Positions 1 through 8,488 of a stretch of 43,597 nucleotides of DNA are shown in pieces. The position numbers and the translations under genes were made by a program. This stretch comes from JAHDBG01 sp963922685 (GTDB lineage: Bacteria; Pseudomonadota; Gammaproteobacteria; Chromatiales; Chromatiaceae). The DNA lies in assembly GCA_963922685.1 (NCBI GenBank), contig CAWUJM010000009.1:1-43597 (forward strand), read 5' to 3'. Numbering within the stretch: position 1 is the stretch's first letter; the number at the start of each line of letters is the position of its first letter. The notes beneath the pieces are model-generated. The model worked only from the letters and a program-made list of their open reading frames with translations, made no database searches and had not been told where the DNA came from.

Positions 1-43
1 GGGTATTCTGGCGACCCTCGGAGAGCAGATCAGAATAACGCTT

Positions 44-134
44 GCCAGAAACCTGCGGTAGCAAATCACCACATCAGTTTGCATCGCACCCCTGATCACT
101 TGTTTGGTATAAGTGTATTTATAAGTCACTTAAC
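44..134 (+). repeat. Dispersed repeat B, copy 1
   Basis: A 91-nt stretch that recurs at 17131-17221 in the same orientation with 7 differences by eye (about 92% identity). It contains the motif CATCAGTTTGCATCGCAC, a variant of the 18-bp motif that forms a perfect inverted repeat at 21436-21453 and 21572-21589. Just upstream (about 10-40) is a half-copy of a palindromic element A arm, containing CCTCGGAGAGC and ending AATAACGC. No open reading frame crosses it convincingly, so it is an intergenic repeat and not a gene remnant that I recognise. Confidence 0.8.
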
Positions 135-146
135 CATTACCCTTTG

Positions 147-536
147 TCAGGCTTTAACTTCCGCCAGATTGTTCAGTTCATCTTCTGTAAACAGGCGAGA
201 CACTGTGAGAAACCTGACGCCCAAAGGAACCTCCAGTGAAAAACCAGACCCTCTGCCTGCTGTAACATCAATTGTTATATGCATATTCTTAAAATATGTG
301 AATTGATCATGTGACATATAGAAAGGTGTATCGCTCACTTCACCCATCAGAATATCTCGTGCGCCAAGCATAAAATCAGATTTTTTCAGGCACATCGGCG
401 CTGAGCCGTCACAACAACCGCCACTTTGATGAAATACCAGATCTCCATGCGCTTTACGCAGTTTTACTAAGACTTCTTCAGCCTCAGGTGTAATAGACAA
501 TCTTGAAAATTTCATAATACCAGGCCGTTTAGTCAT
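147..536 (-). CDS. DUF779 family protein
   Basis: A small protein of about 129 residues containing the cysteine-rich block HQSGGCCDGSAPMC and a long C-terminal beta-rich region, which are typical of DUF779. Members are often encoded next to acetaldehyde-type aldehyde dehydrogenases, as here, where the dehydrogenase gene lies immediately upstream on the same strand (stop at 592). The biochemical role is not established; the Cys cluster suggests metal binding, which is inference. The start is uncertain: a TTG at 548, an ATG at 536 and an ATG at 515 are in frame and none has a clear Shine-Dalgarno sequence. The ATG at 536 is taken. It is probably co-transcribed with the dehydrogenase. Confidence 0.85.
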   Translation of the reverse strand: MTKRPGIMKFSRLSITPEAEEVLVKLRKAHGDLVFHQSGGCCDGSAPMCLKKSDFMLGARDILMGEVSDTPFYMSHDQFTYFKNMHITIDVTAGRGSGFSLEVPLGVRFLTVSRLFTEDELNNLAEVKA

Positions 537-591
537 TGGCGTAAGCAAGGCCTGAAGAATCCGTCTTCAAGCTCTGCCTGAGGCACACTAA

Positions 592-2085
592 TCAGAAAAA
601 GCCCAATGCCTTCTTATCATAAGAGACCAGCATATTCTTGGTATGACGATAATGATCTAACATCATTTTATGCGTCTCCCGGCCAATACCGGATTTTTTA
701 TAGCCACCGAATGACGCATGTGCAGGATAAGCATGATAACAATTACACCATACACGTCCAGCCTGAATACCCCTTGCTGAGTTCTGCATCTGATGGATAT
801 CGCGCGTCCAGACACCAGCACCCAGACCATATAGGGTGTCGTTTGCTATCTGCAATGCCTCATCTTCGTCCTTAAAGGTCGTCACGCTGACAACAGGGCC
901 AAAGATCTCTTCCTGAAAGATCCGCATGGCATTATTGCCCTTAAAGATGGTCGGTTTGATATAAAAACCTTCGGGGTATCTGCTGTTGGAGTAAGCCTCG
1001 CCACCGATCAGCACTTCAGCACCTTCCTGCTTACCGACATCAATATAGTTCAGTATCTTCTGATATTGATCATTAGAAACTTGGGCACCCATCATAACAT
1101 CCGGATCCAGAGGATCGCCCAGCGTGATCGCCGCCGTACGCTCTATACAACGAGCAATGAACTCATCATAAATGCTCTCTTGAATCAATGCACGCGAGGG
1201 ACAGGTACAGACCTCGCCCTGATTAAGGGCAAACATGACAAAACCTTCGACACATTTGTTCAGAAAATCATCGTCCTGAGCCATAACACTTTCATAAAAA
1301 ATGTTCGGTGACTTGCCACCCAGTTCTAAACTGGCAGGCGTGATATGTTCAGAAGCATATTGTAATATCAACCTGCCTGTGGTGGTTTCCCCGGTAAATG
1401 CGATCTTTTTAATGTCCGGACTGGCCGCCAGCGGTTTACCCGCTTCTGCGCCAAAACCGTTGACAACATTAACCACACCAGCCGGTATTAAATCCCCTAT
1501 CAATTGCATCAGTACCATAATAGAAACCGGAGTCTGCTCTGCCGGTTTAAGAACAATACAATTTCCAGCAGCCAAAGCGGGTGCCAGTTTCCACGTCGCC
1601 ATCAGCAACGGAAAATTCCAGGGGATAATTTGTCCGACAACACCTAGAGGCTCGTGTACCTCCATTGAAACAGTATTCGCATCCAGATCGCATACCTCAC
1701 CTGCCTCACTACGAATCACGCCACCAAAATAGCGAAAATGATCCACTACCAGAGGCAAATCAGCGTTTAAGGTTTCACGGACTGCCTTGCCATTTTCCCA
1801 GCACTCAATGACTGCTAATTTCTGTAAATTTTCTTCGATCCGGTCAGCTATCCTGAAAAGCATATTGCTACGCTCGGTAGCAGATGTGTGTTTCCAGGTT
1901 GCAAAGGCTTTCCACCCTGCCGCAATAGCGCGATTGATATCCTGTTCGTCAGAACGTGCGACCTTTGCGATAACGCTACCATCAACAGAGCTGATATCAT
2001 CAAAATACTGACCACCAACAGGCGCGAGCCATTGACCCCCGATGTAGTTTTCATACTGTTTGTCGAAAGTTGGTTTACTATACAT
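592..2085 (-). CDS. Aldehyde dehydrogenase, ExaC/AldB type
   Basis: A full-length NAD(P)-dependent aldehyde dehydrogenase of 497 residues that oxidises an aldehyde, most likely acetaldehyde or a short-chain aldehyde, to the acid in the cytoplasm. Visible catalytic landmarks are the oxyanion Asn in PWN (N157), the cofactor-binding Lys (K180), the general base Glu in LELGGKSP (E254) and the nucleophile Cys293 in GEVCTCPSR. Length and the DUF779 neighbour match the ExaC/AldB/acetaldehyde dehydrogenase II group, but substrate cannot be fixed from sequence. A good Shine-Dalgarno (GGGAGA) stands 5-6 nt before the ATG at 2085. The upstream region carries an imperfect inverted repeat at 2125-2161 that may be an operator. 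Confidence 0.93.
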   Translation of the reverse strand: MYSKPTFDKQYENYIGGQWLAPVGGQYFDDISSVDGSVIAKVARSDEQDINRAIAAGWKAFATWKHTSATERSNMLFRIADRIEENLQKLAVIECWENGKAVRETLNADLPLVVDHFRYFGGVIRSEAGEVCDLDANTVSMEVHEPLGVVGQIIPWNFPLLMATWKLAPALAAGNCIVLKPAEQTPVSIMVLMQLIGDLIPAGVVNVVNGFGAEAGKPLAASPDIKKIAFTGETTTGRLILQYASEHITPASLELGGKSPNIFYESVMAQDDDFLNKCVEGFVMFALNQGEVCTCPSRALIQESIYDEFIARCIERTAAITLGDPLDPDVMMGAQVSNDQYQKILNYIDVGKQEGAEVLIGGEAYSNSRYPEGFYIKPTIFKGNNAMRIFQEEIFGPVVSVTTFKDEDEALQIANDTLYGLGAGVWTRDIHQMQNSARGIQAGRVWCNCYHAYPAHASFGGYKKSGIGRETHKMMLDHYRHTKNMLVSYDKKALGFF

Positions 2086-2124
2086 AATAGTCTCCCGTAT
2101 ATATTTTTCTACATGCAGAAAGAT

Positions 2125-2161
2125 GTCAGATTTATCAGTGTAGCGTCTGATGAAGTCTGAC
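2125..2161 (-). promoter_or_regulatory. Imperfect inverted repeat upstream of the aldehyde dehydrogenase gene
   Basis: The arms GTCAGATTTATCAG and CTGATGAAGTCTGAC are complementary apart from one mismatch and one extra base, separated by about 8 nt. The element sits 40-76 nt upstream of the dehydrogenase start and about 40 nt upstream of the end of the 2202-2645 gene's intergenic side. There is no T-run, so an operator for a regulator of the dehydrogenase is more likely than a terminator. This is inference. Confidence 0.3.
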
Positions 2162-2201
2162 GCCAGAGTCGTATTCAGCCCGATATCGTATTTCAGGCTG
2201 A

Positions 2202-2645
2202 TCAGACGGTATATTCAATACGACCATTTTTAATCACCAGATGCAAGCGTTGCCGTGAAAAGCGTTTTTTCATTTTCTGCACCGTGGAATTATGGCTCGG
2301 AACCTGCGTGGTCACAATAAAACACAAACGTTTTGCTGCCGGAAAACGGTCCTGCGTCCGCCGGATGGTTTCATGCAACTGTTTTTCAGCCTTATCAATC
2401 CGGGAACCCTTAAGTTCTATATACAACACTCTTTTCTGCTTCTCCGCTGCAGTGTATGGCAGGACTAATAACCAGTCACATTGTTTATGCTGACCCGTAC
2501 CATCCACTAAACAACCATCGACCTGAATCTTTGCGATTTTCAACTTGTTCGCATTAGATAACACAAACTGGCTTTTATTCTCTTTAAGGGCAATGAGTGA
2601 GTTGGTTGTATGCCCGGTACATTCTGCATAATTCTGATATGCCAT
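2202..2645 (-). CDS. Small PD-(D/E)XK-like putative nuclease
   Basis: A 147-residue protein with no family name I can assign. It shows a plausible PD-(D/E)XK nuclease core: Asp57 in CDWLL, then a strand with E77-x-K79 in YIELKGS, followed by a Lys-rich helix (DKAEKQLHETIRR). The C-terminus is basic. The ATG at 2645 lies 4 nt beyond the stop of the ATPase gene at 2650-2652 on the same strand; an in-frame GTG at 2657 would overlap it. This tight linkage implies that the two products work together. ATPase-plus-nuclease pairs of this layout are common in phage-defence modules, so defence is the leading guess, but nothing in the sequence proves it. Confidence 0.7.
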   Translation of the reverse strand: MAYQNYAECTGHTTNSLIALKENKSQFVLSNANKLKIAKIQVDGCLVDGTGQHKQCDWLLVLPYTAAEKQKRVLYIELKGSRIDKAEKQLHETIRRTQDRFPAAKRLCFIVTTQVPSHNSTVQKMKKRFSRQRLHLVIKNGRIEYTV

Positions 2646-2649
2646 GCGA

Positions 2650-3879
2650 CTAACCACGCAAGTTTAATAAGGTATCTGTTACCTGACCGAAATGATCCGA
2701 AATACCATCCAGCATTTCACCACCAATCATCTGATATTCTTCATCCCGGATGGAATTTACCTCACCATTGTCAATGGTATAAGCCGCGACATCAGAAAAC
2801 CGGATCGGCACACCATACCCATTCAGTTCAGTAAACTGTTCCGGTACCATCTTACCTGCCTCCACCACTTCAGATGCCAGAATGTGATTATTCAGTGCCG
2901 ATAAAATATAAGGGCTGTGCGAAGTCAGAAAAAAGCCCGTCTGAAACTCTGAGTACAAACAGGATAAAAAAGCTACCACTTTACTTTGTGCTTCAGGAAA
3001 CAGATGTGCTTCCGGTTCTTCAATGAAAAACAATTTATCTTTATCAGTATGATACTTCGCATAAATCAGTAAAACCAGTAACATAGGTAATGCTTCCTGT
3101 TGTCCCGACGAGGCATGCGCCAGATTGATTTTATGGCTTTTTTGTATAATCCAGTCCTGATCATCATCACGTAAATAAGACCCACCAATAACAGAAGCAA
3201 TCAAATCTTTCAACATGTTCAGTTCTTTTTCGGATTCAGCAAAATATTCTTTTTTCTTTTTACACGATTCATACAGTGCGCCAAATTCCTGTATAAAGAT
3301 ATCAATATCCGCACCACTCAACATGAAGTTAAATATATTATTTTTTAAAGTAGAAAAAAATGACCGGGCCGAAGGAATAAATACAGGCCCTGAGCTAAGC
3401 AGTTTAGTTTCATTTGCCATTAAAACATTTTCGAAAACTGACTCTAATAGAAGACTCTGGCCGGACAGTACACTACTATACACATCCAGAAACTTTTTTA
3501 GGTCTTTTGTATAACATTCAAGTAATTCCTCATCAAAGACCACAGAAAGATTTGTTTCTCTTTTTTTATTTTTTTCTCCTTGCAAAAAAAATTGAGTATC
3601 ACGGTTCTGGTACCGGATAGAAAAATGACCGCCATTCCATGTATAACGAGGAAATCTTCGGGTAAAATCTTTAAGAATTATATTATTCAATTCTGCTGTA
3701 CTTTTCTTCAAAAATGCCCCTTTCATTATATGATCAAAAATACCCTGAAAAAAATAACATAGTTTAGCAATCAGACTCTTACCACTCGCTTGCGGGCCAA
3801 TCAATACATTAATTTTATTGATTTCAATTTCTGCTTTCTTAATGAGCAGAAAGTTTTCGATATACAATGTTTCCTGCAT
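2650..3879 (-). CDS. AAA ATPase, SMC/OLD-type (AAA_15/AAA_21-like)
   Basis: A 409-residue ABC/SMC-like ATPase. Walker A is GPQASGKS (28-35), the signature-like motif SSGQQE is at 257-262, Walker B is LFFIEEPEAH (283-292) and the switch His is in LTSHSPYIL (His321). The segment FIPSARSFF at 166-174 is typical of the AAA_15/OLD-like group. Between Walker A and the signature lies a Lys/Glu-rich region (about 200-225) that could form a short coiled coil. The ATG at 3879 is chosen because homology-type sequence begins there; an in-frame ATG at 3939 sits 4 nt after the upstream gene's stop and is an alternative. The gene is visibly more AT-rich than the flanking trk genes, which fits horizontal transfer. 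It forms a unit with the nuclease-like gene downstream. Confidence 0.85.
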   Translation of the reverse strand: MQETLYIENFLLIKKAEIEINKINVLIGPQASGKSLIAKLCYFFQGIFDHIMKGAFLKKSTAELNNIILKDFTRRFPRYTWNGGHFSIRYQNRDTQFFLQGEKNKKRETNLSVVFDEELLECYTKDLKKFLDVYSSVLSGQSLLLESVFENVLMANETKLLSSGPVFIPSARSFFSTLKNNIFNFMLSGADIDIFIQEFGALYESCKKKKEYFAESEKELNMLKDLIASVIGGSYLRDDDQDWIIQKSHKINLAHASSGQQEALPMLLVLLIYAKYHTDKDKLFFIEEPEAHLFPEAQSKVVAFLSCLYSEFQTGFFLTSHSPYILSALNNHILASEVVEAGKMVPEQFTELNGYGVPIRFSDVAAYTIDNGEVNSIRDEEYQMIGGEMLDGISDHFGQVTDTLLNLRG

Positions 3880-3943
3880 AGTTTTGTGCCGGTCTGCGGT
3901 ATGAATCAGTGGTAGTGAATTGTACAGACAGTCTGGCATGATC

Positions 3944-5617
3944 TTACAGGCCCCAGACAGTGATGGTGCGCTGATCCTGCAGCATGGTTTTGTGCCAGAT
4001 TCTGTCATCCCACGATATTGCCCGTCTGCGGTCAAAGATCAGCAGGTGAGCCTCTTCTGCCGCACACTGTGCAGCATAGGCACCTGTCTGTACCAATCCG
4101 GCCTGCAGCGTCTTTTCCAGTGCGCCATAACGAATCTTCAGCTCCAGTACGATACGTTGTATCGCACCATGAAATCCGGCCTCAGCATCCACCGGCCATT
4201 CAATGTATAGATCGGTACGTTTGCGTCCCAACCCATATTCACGGGTGATGCGTCCACCGCCGTTCACGATCCGTTGCAGAAAGGCCTGTAACAATAACTG
4301 CGGCCCGGCTTCTTTGTAGTCGAATCGTTCAATCCAGATATCGGACTGTTCGCGGAAGAATTGCTGAAATGCCCGCAATAACCCGGACATATCCAGGCGT
4401 CGTTGCGGTGTCAGGTACCAGGCCGTTTCATGCGGCAGCATACACTGGGTGGTACAGGTCAGATCGCGTGGAATCACTTCCTGATAGATACGATTGCTGA
4501 TCGCCAATACCGGTTTACGCCGGATCAGACCCAGATCTTCCACATAGCTCAGATCGTCCAGCGGCAGGGCCTCGGCGGTCTGTTCACCAGACAGCAGGGC
4601 CGCGATTACGCTGTGGACGCGCGCCTCGCTGAGCTTGTCCGTCAGTTGGTCCAGGTGTGTCGTGCGAGCCTGGATCAGTTCTTCGCGTGCTGTACGATAA
4701 TCTTCCAGCGTGATGGGTATCCTGGTCTCACGCAGGTGCCGGGTCGCCCGGGTCAGCTGGTAACCCAGTGCGTTCACAAGCCAGGGCTGGCCGCGTGTAT
4801 CAGCCCATAATTCCGCAAAGATCTCAGCCGCAAATGTCTGACCGGTCGCCGTGGTATGTTGCTGCCACAATGTATGGACTTCCGCTTCGGTAAAATTACC
4901 CAGCCGCAGTGAGGTCGCCCTGATATTGAAGGCAGAACCACCGGTGATGATTGCCTGACTACCCGTGGTGATACGATAGTCGCGTACATCGCGCACCCCA
5001 CACAATATGATGGCTATCGGAAAGGCGTGTGGACGTTGTGTATAGCCACCCCGAATCTGACGCAATAATGAGATCAGGGTATCACCGACCAGGGCATCCA
5101 CTGCGTCCAGAAATAAGACGACCGGCTTCTGCGTGGCACGGCTCCAGGCCTGTAAACATTCGCGCAGCAGGGATTCCGGCCCGTAGTGCTGGCGTGTTGT
5201 ATTCAGCCAGTGCTGCAATTGTTCATCTTCCAGATACACAATCGCTGCTGAGGCTATTGCCTCCACGACAGCATTGATACCACACTCAACATTGTGTCGT
5301 GCTGTCTGTGCTGTTTCGATGTTCGCATACAATGCCTGATACCGGCCCTGCTGGTTCAGGTGGGCCATCAAGGCCAGCAGACAGGTGGTCTTACCGGTCT
5401 GACGTGGTGCATGCAGAATAAAATAGCGTTCTTCTGCAATCAGTTGCTCTATACCGGCCAGATCAATGCGCTGCAGTGGCGGTATGATGTAATGTTTACC
5501 TGCCACAGACGGCCCGGCATTGTTAAAAAACAGGTAATGGGTCACACTTATTGTTTGCTCTAATCTGGAATCGCATTTAAAAATGGTTTTCTGAAAAAAC
5601 CTTACTTCGTCAGTCAT
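3944..5617 (-). CDS. AAA-like ATPase fused to a C-terminal PD-(D/E)XK nuclease domain
   Basis: A 557-residue protein. The N-terminal part is a P-loop ATPase of the AAA-like type found in many uncharacterised bacterial proteins: IIPPLQRIDL leader, P-loop APRQTGKT (70-77) and Walker B VVLFLDAVD (166-174). The middle (about 240-400) looks like a helical lid and winged-helix region. The C-terminus has a nuclease-like core: E460, D469 in KRTDLYIEW and E492-L-K494 in VLELKI. The start at 5617 has no good Shine-Dalgarno; a GTG at 5545, just before the conserved NNAGP...KHY block, is a serious alternative. It lies 30 nt downstream of trkH and directly upstream of the SMC-like ATPase gene, so it may belong to the same accessory island. 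Function unknown. Confidence 0.82.
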   Translation of the reverse strand: MTDEVRFFQKTIFKCDSRLEQTISVTHYLFFNNAGPSVAGKHYIIPPLQRIDLAGIEQLIAEERYFILHAPRQTGKTTCLLALMAHLNQQGRYQALYANIETAQTARHNVECGINAVVEAIASAAIVYLEDEQLQHWLNTTRQHYGPESLLRECLQAWSRATQKPVVLFLDAVDALVGDTLISLLRQIRGGYTQRPHAFPIAIILCGVRDVRDYRITTGSQAIITGGSAFNIRATSLRLGNFTEAEVHTLWQQHTTATGQTFAAEIFAELWADTRGQPWLVNALGYQLTRATRHLRETRIPITLEDYRTAREELIQARTTHLDQLTDKLSEARVHSVIAALLSGEQTAEALPLDDLSYVEDLGLIRRKPVLAISNRIYQEVIPRDLTCTTQCMLPHETAWYLTPQRRLDMSGLLRAFQQFFREQSDIWIERFDYKEAGPQLLLQAFLQRIVNGGGRITREYGLGRKRTDLYIEWPVDAEAGFHGAIQRIVLELKIRYGALEKTLQAGLVQTGAYAAQCAAEEAHLLIFDRRRAISWDDRIWHKTMLQDQRTITVWGL

Positions 5618-5647
5618 AAGCGGTTTATTCAGAGGTGCCCTATAGAC

Positions 5648-7096
5648 TCAGCGGCGCCAGAAGGCTGGCGAGAGCAACACCAGTAAGGTAAAGATTTCGA
5701 GTCGTCCGAGCAGCATCGCAAAACACAGAATGCCTTTGCTGATATCCGGCAGGTCCGCATAATGCGCCCCGACCTGGCCCAGGCCGGGGCCGAGGTTATT
5801 GATGCTGGCAGCAGTTGCACTGAACGCAGTGATCAGATCCAGACCGGTGGCGGTCAGGCACAGGTAGATCAGGCTGAAACTGGCAACATACAGGGCAAAA
5901 AACCCCCAGACTGCGGCGACAATACGTGACGAAACGACTTTGTCGCCAATCCGCAGCGGCAGCTGGGCCCGCGGATGAATCAGATGCAGGATCTCGCGCA
6001 TACCCTGTCTGAACAGCAACAGGATGCGGATCACCTTCATGCCGCCTCCGGTGGATCCGGCACAGCCACCGATAAAGCTGCTGAACAGCAGCAGTATCGT
6101 GATAAAGGCCGGCCACTGATACCATTCCGCTGTGGTGAATCCGGCAGTGGTCGCAATGGACACGGCCTGAAACAGGCCCTGGCTGATATTGTCCCGCCAG
6201 TCGACATTGGTACGGGTCAGTATCAGTCCGATGATCGTGATCAGTACCACCAGACTCAATAAACAAACATACAGACGGCATTCAGCATCCTGCCAGTACA
6301 CCCGAAGATCGCGTCGGCGCAGGGCGACAAAGTGCAATGAGAAATTGATCGCCGCCAGCAACATGAACACAATCGCAACAGCCTGTACTGCCGGGCTGGC
6401 GAAATGACCCAGACTGGCATCATGGGTCGAAAAGCCGCCGATCGCAATGGTCGAATACGCATGACTTAAGGCATCAAAGGTGCTCATTCCGGCGACCCGG
6501 TAGGACACAGCACAAATCAGAGTCAGACCCAGATAAATCAGCCACAGGGCCTTCGCTGTTTCGGTAATACGCGGGGTCAGCCTGGCATCCTTCATCGGGC
6601 CGGGCGTTTCGGCCCGATACAGTTGCATCCCGCCGATGCCCAGCAGTGGCAATACGGCAACTGCCAGGACGATAATTCCCATGCCACCGAGCCATTGCAA
6701 TTGCTGCCGGTAATACAGAATAGCTCGTGGCAGCTCATCCAGCCGGGTGATGACGGTGGCCCCGGTCGTGGTCAGACCGGAGACAGATTCAAACAAGGCA
6801 TCCATGACTGACAGGCGCGGTTCATGCGCCAGGATGAACGGCAGGGCACCCATCGCAGTCAGTACCAGCCAGAACATCCCGACCACGATAAAGCCGTCGC
6901 GTAACTGCATGTCGCGACCTGCTCCGAGTACCGGCAGCCAGCTGGCCAGCCCGGCACTCAGGATCAGTACAAACGCCGTGGCAAATGCAATCGCTGTCCC
7001 ATCCGCATCGTACAGAGCCAGCCCCAGCGGCGGCAGCAGCGTCAGGCTGAAAAAGGTCAGCAGGATGCCGAAGATACGCCGGATAGGTGAAGTCAT
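5648..7096 (-). CDS. trkH: Trk potassium uptake channel subunit TrkH
   Basis: An inner-membrane K+ translocating subunit of 482 residues, almost exactly the length of E. coli TrkH. The four pore-loop selectivity segments are visible: SGLTTTGATV, TIAIGGFST, ATTAGFTT and NNLGPGLG. The conserved C-terminal sequence LGRLEIFTLLVLLSP is also present. It has multiple hydrophobic segments throughout. The ATG at 7096 follows the trkA stop by 6 nt, so the two are translationally close and produce the channel together with its cytosolic gating ring. Nothing is missing. Confidence 0.96.
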   Translation of the reverse strand: MTSPIRRIFGILLTFFSLTLLPPLGLALYDADGTAIAFATAFVLILSAGLASWLPVLGAGRDMQLRDGFIVVGMFWLVLTAMGALPFILAHEPRLSVMDALFESVSGLTTTGATVITRLDELPRAILYYRQQLQWLGGMGIIVLAVAVLPLLGIGGMQLYRAETPGPMKDARLTPRITETAKALWLIYLGLTLICAVSYRVAGMSTFDALSHAYSTIAIGGFSTHDASLGHFASPAVQAVAIVFMLLAAINFSLHFVALRRRDLRVYWQDAECRLYVCLLSLVVLITIIGLILTRTNVDWRDNISQGLFQAVSIATTAGFTTAEWYQWPAFITILLLFSSFIGGCAGSTGGGMKVIRILLLFRQGMREILHLIHPRAQLPLRIGDKVVSSRIVAAVWGFFALYVASFSLIYLCLTATGLDLITAFSATAASINNLGPGLGQVGAHYADLPDISKGILCFAMLLGRLEIFTLLVLLSPAFWRR

Positions 7097-7102
7097 GGCA
7101 GA

Positions 7103-8476
7103 TTACAGGAAGTTGCTACCAGCCTGAAATAGTCGTTCCACTGCGGCAATCCTGCGTTTATCCGTGACAAACAGTATCAGATGATCTTCCGCTGCAATCC
7201 GGGTATCATGATGCGCGATGATTACCTGATCTCCGCGCACAATAGCACCAATCCGGGCTTCTTCCGGCAGGCGGATTTCATCAATCCGCCGTCCGACCAC
7301 ACGCGACGAGCTCTGGTCGCCATGCGCCACTGCCTCTATCGCTTCTGCGGCACCCCGGCGCAATGCGTGTACTGCCGCGACATCACCCTGGCGTACATGG
7401 GTCAGCAGAGAACCAATGGTCGCCTGTTGTGGTGAGATCGCGATATCTATCGCGCCTGACTGCACCAGATCGACATAGGCCGCACGATTGATCAGTGCCA
7501 TCACCTTCCGGGCTCCCAGTCGTTTCGCCAGCATTGCGGACAGAATGTTGACTTCGTCATCATCAGTCACAGCACAAAACACATCAGTGTGCTCTATATT
7601 TTCTTCCATCAGCAAGGCTTCATCTGCGGCATCACCCTGCAGCACCATGGTCTGTGCCAGTTGTTCAGAGATGCGCTGCGCATGCTGCACGTTATGCTCT
7701 ATCAGCTTCACCCGATAGTCTGATTCTAACGCCGCTGCCAGTCGGCACCCGATATTCCCGCCGCCGGCAAACATCAGGCGACGGAATGGCTTTTCTGCGC
7801 GCCGCAGCTCACGCATCACGGCAGCAATATTGTTGGCAGCGGCCAGAAAAAAGACTTCGTCATCAACTTCAATACAGGTATCACCTGTCGGGACTATCGC
7901 CCGATCCTTGCGGTAAATGGCGACGACCCGTGCCTTTTCACCGCGCAGGTGCTGATTCAGTGCCCGTAATGCATGACCGACCAGCGGGCCACCGTGGTAA
8001 GCACGTAATGCCACCAGCCGCACCTTGCCCTGTGCAAAGTCCAGTACCTGCAATGCGCCCGGATGTTGTATCAGCCGCAGAATATAATCCGTCACCAGTT
8101 GTTCCGGACTGATCAGGACATCCACCGGCAGTGCCTGGTGCGAAAACAGATTCGGGTAGGTCAGATATTCCGGTGCCCGCACCCGGGCGATCTTGGTCGG
8201 GATGCGGAACAGGGTCCAGGCCGCCTGACAGGCCACCATATTCGTCTCATCACTGTGCGTCACCGCAATGATCATGTCCACATCTTCCGCACCAGCCTGT
8301 TGCAGAATATCCGGATGGGAAGCCTGACCCTGTACCGTACGGATATCCAGCCGATCCTGTAATTCCTGCAACCGGCCGCCGTTATGGTCAACCACCGTGA
8401 TATCATTCGCTTCGCTGGCCAGATTGCCGGCAACTGTCGTACCGACCTGACCTGCGCCCAGAATAATGATCTTCAC
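7103..8476 (-). CDS. trkA: Trk system potassium uptake regulatory protein TrkA
   Basis: A cytosolic NAD(H)-binding gating subunit for TrkH, 457 residues against 458 in E. coli. Two RCK domains are visible: the first begins MKIIILGAGQVG with a Rossmann glycine motif, the second has MFAGGGNIGCRLA. It ends in a TrkA-C-type segment. The start codon is GTG at 8476, giving the conserved MKIIILGAG start, 12 nt after the djlA stop. The djlA-trkA-trkH spacing suggests one operon. Confidence 0.96.
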   Translation of the reverse strand: MKIIILGAGQVGTTVAGNLASEANDITVVDHNGGRLQELQDRLDIRTVQGQASHPDILQQAGAEDVDMIIAVTHSDETNMVACQAAWTLFRIPTKIARVRAPEYLTYPNLFSHQALPVDVLISPEQLVTDYILRLIQHPGALQVLDFAQGKVRLVALRAYHGGPLVGHALRALNQHLRGEKARVVAIYRKDRAIVPTGDTCIEVDDEVFFLAAANNIAAVMRELRRAEKPFRRLMFAGGGNIGCRLAAALESDYRVKLIEHNVQHAQRISEQLAQTMVLQGDAADEALLMEENIEHTDVFCAVTDDDEVNILSAMLAKRLGARKVMALINRAAYVDLVQSGAIDIAISPQQATIGSLLTHVRQGDVAAVHALRRGAAEAIEAVAHGDQSSSRVVGRRIDEIRLPEEARIGAIVRGDQVIIAHHDTRIAAEDHLILFVTDKRRIAAVERLFQAGSNFL

Positions 8477-8488
8477 CCGGATACCCGA

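Noticed and set aside
2202..3879. Naming the ATPase/nuclease pair as PARIS, Septu or Gabija
   Set aside because: The ATPase is only generally similar and the partner shows neither TOPRIM, HNH nor UvrD-like motifs; naming it would go beyond the evidence.
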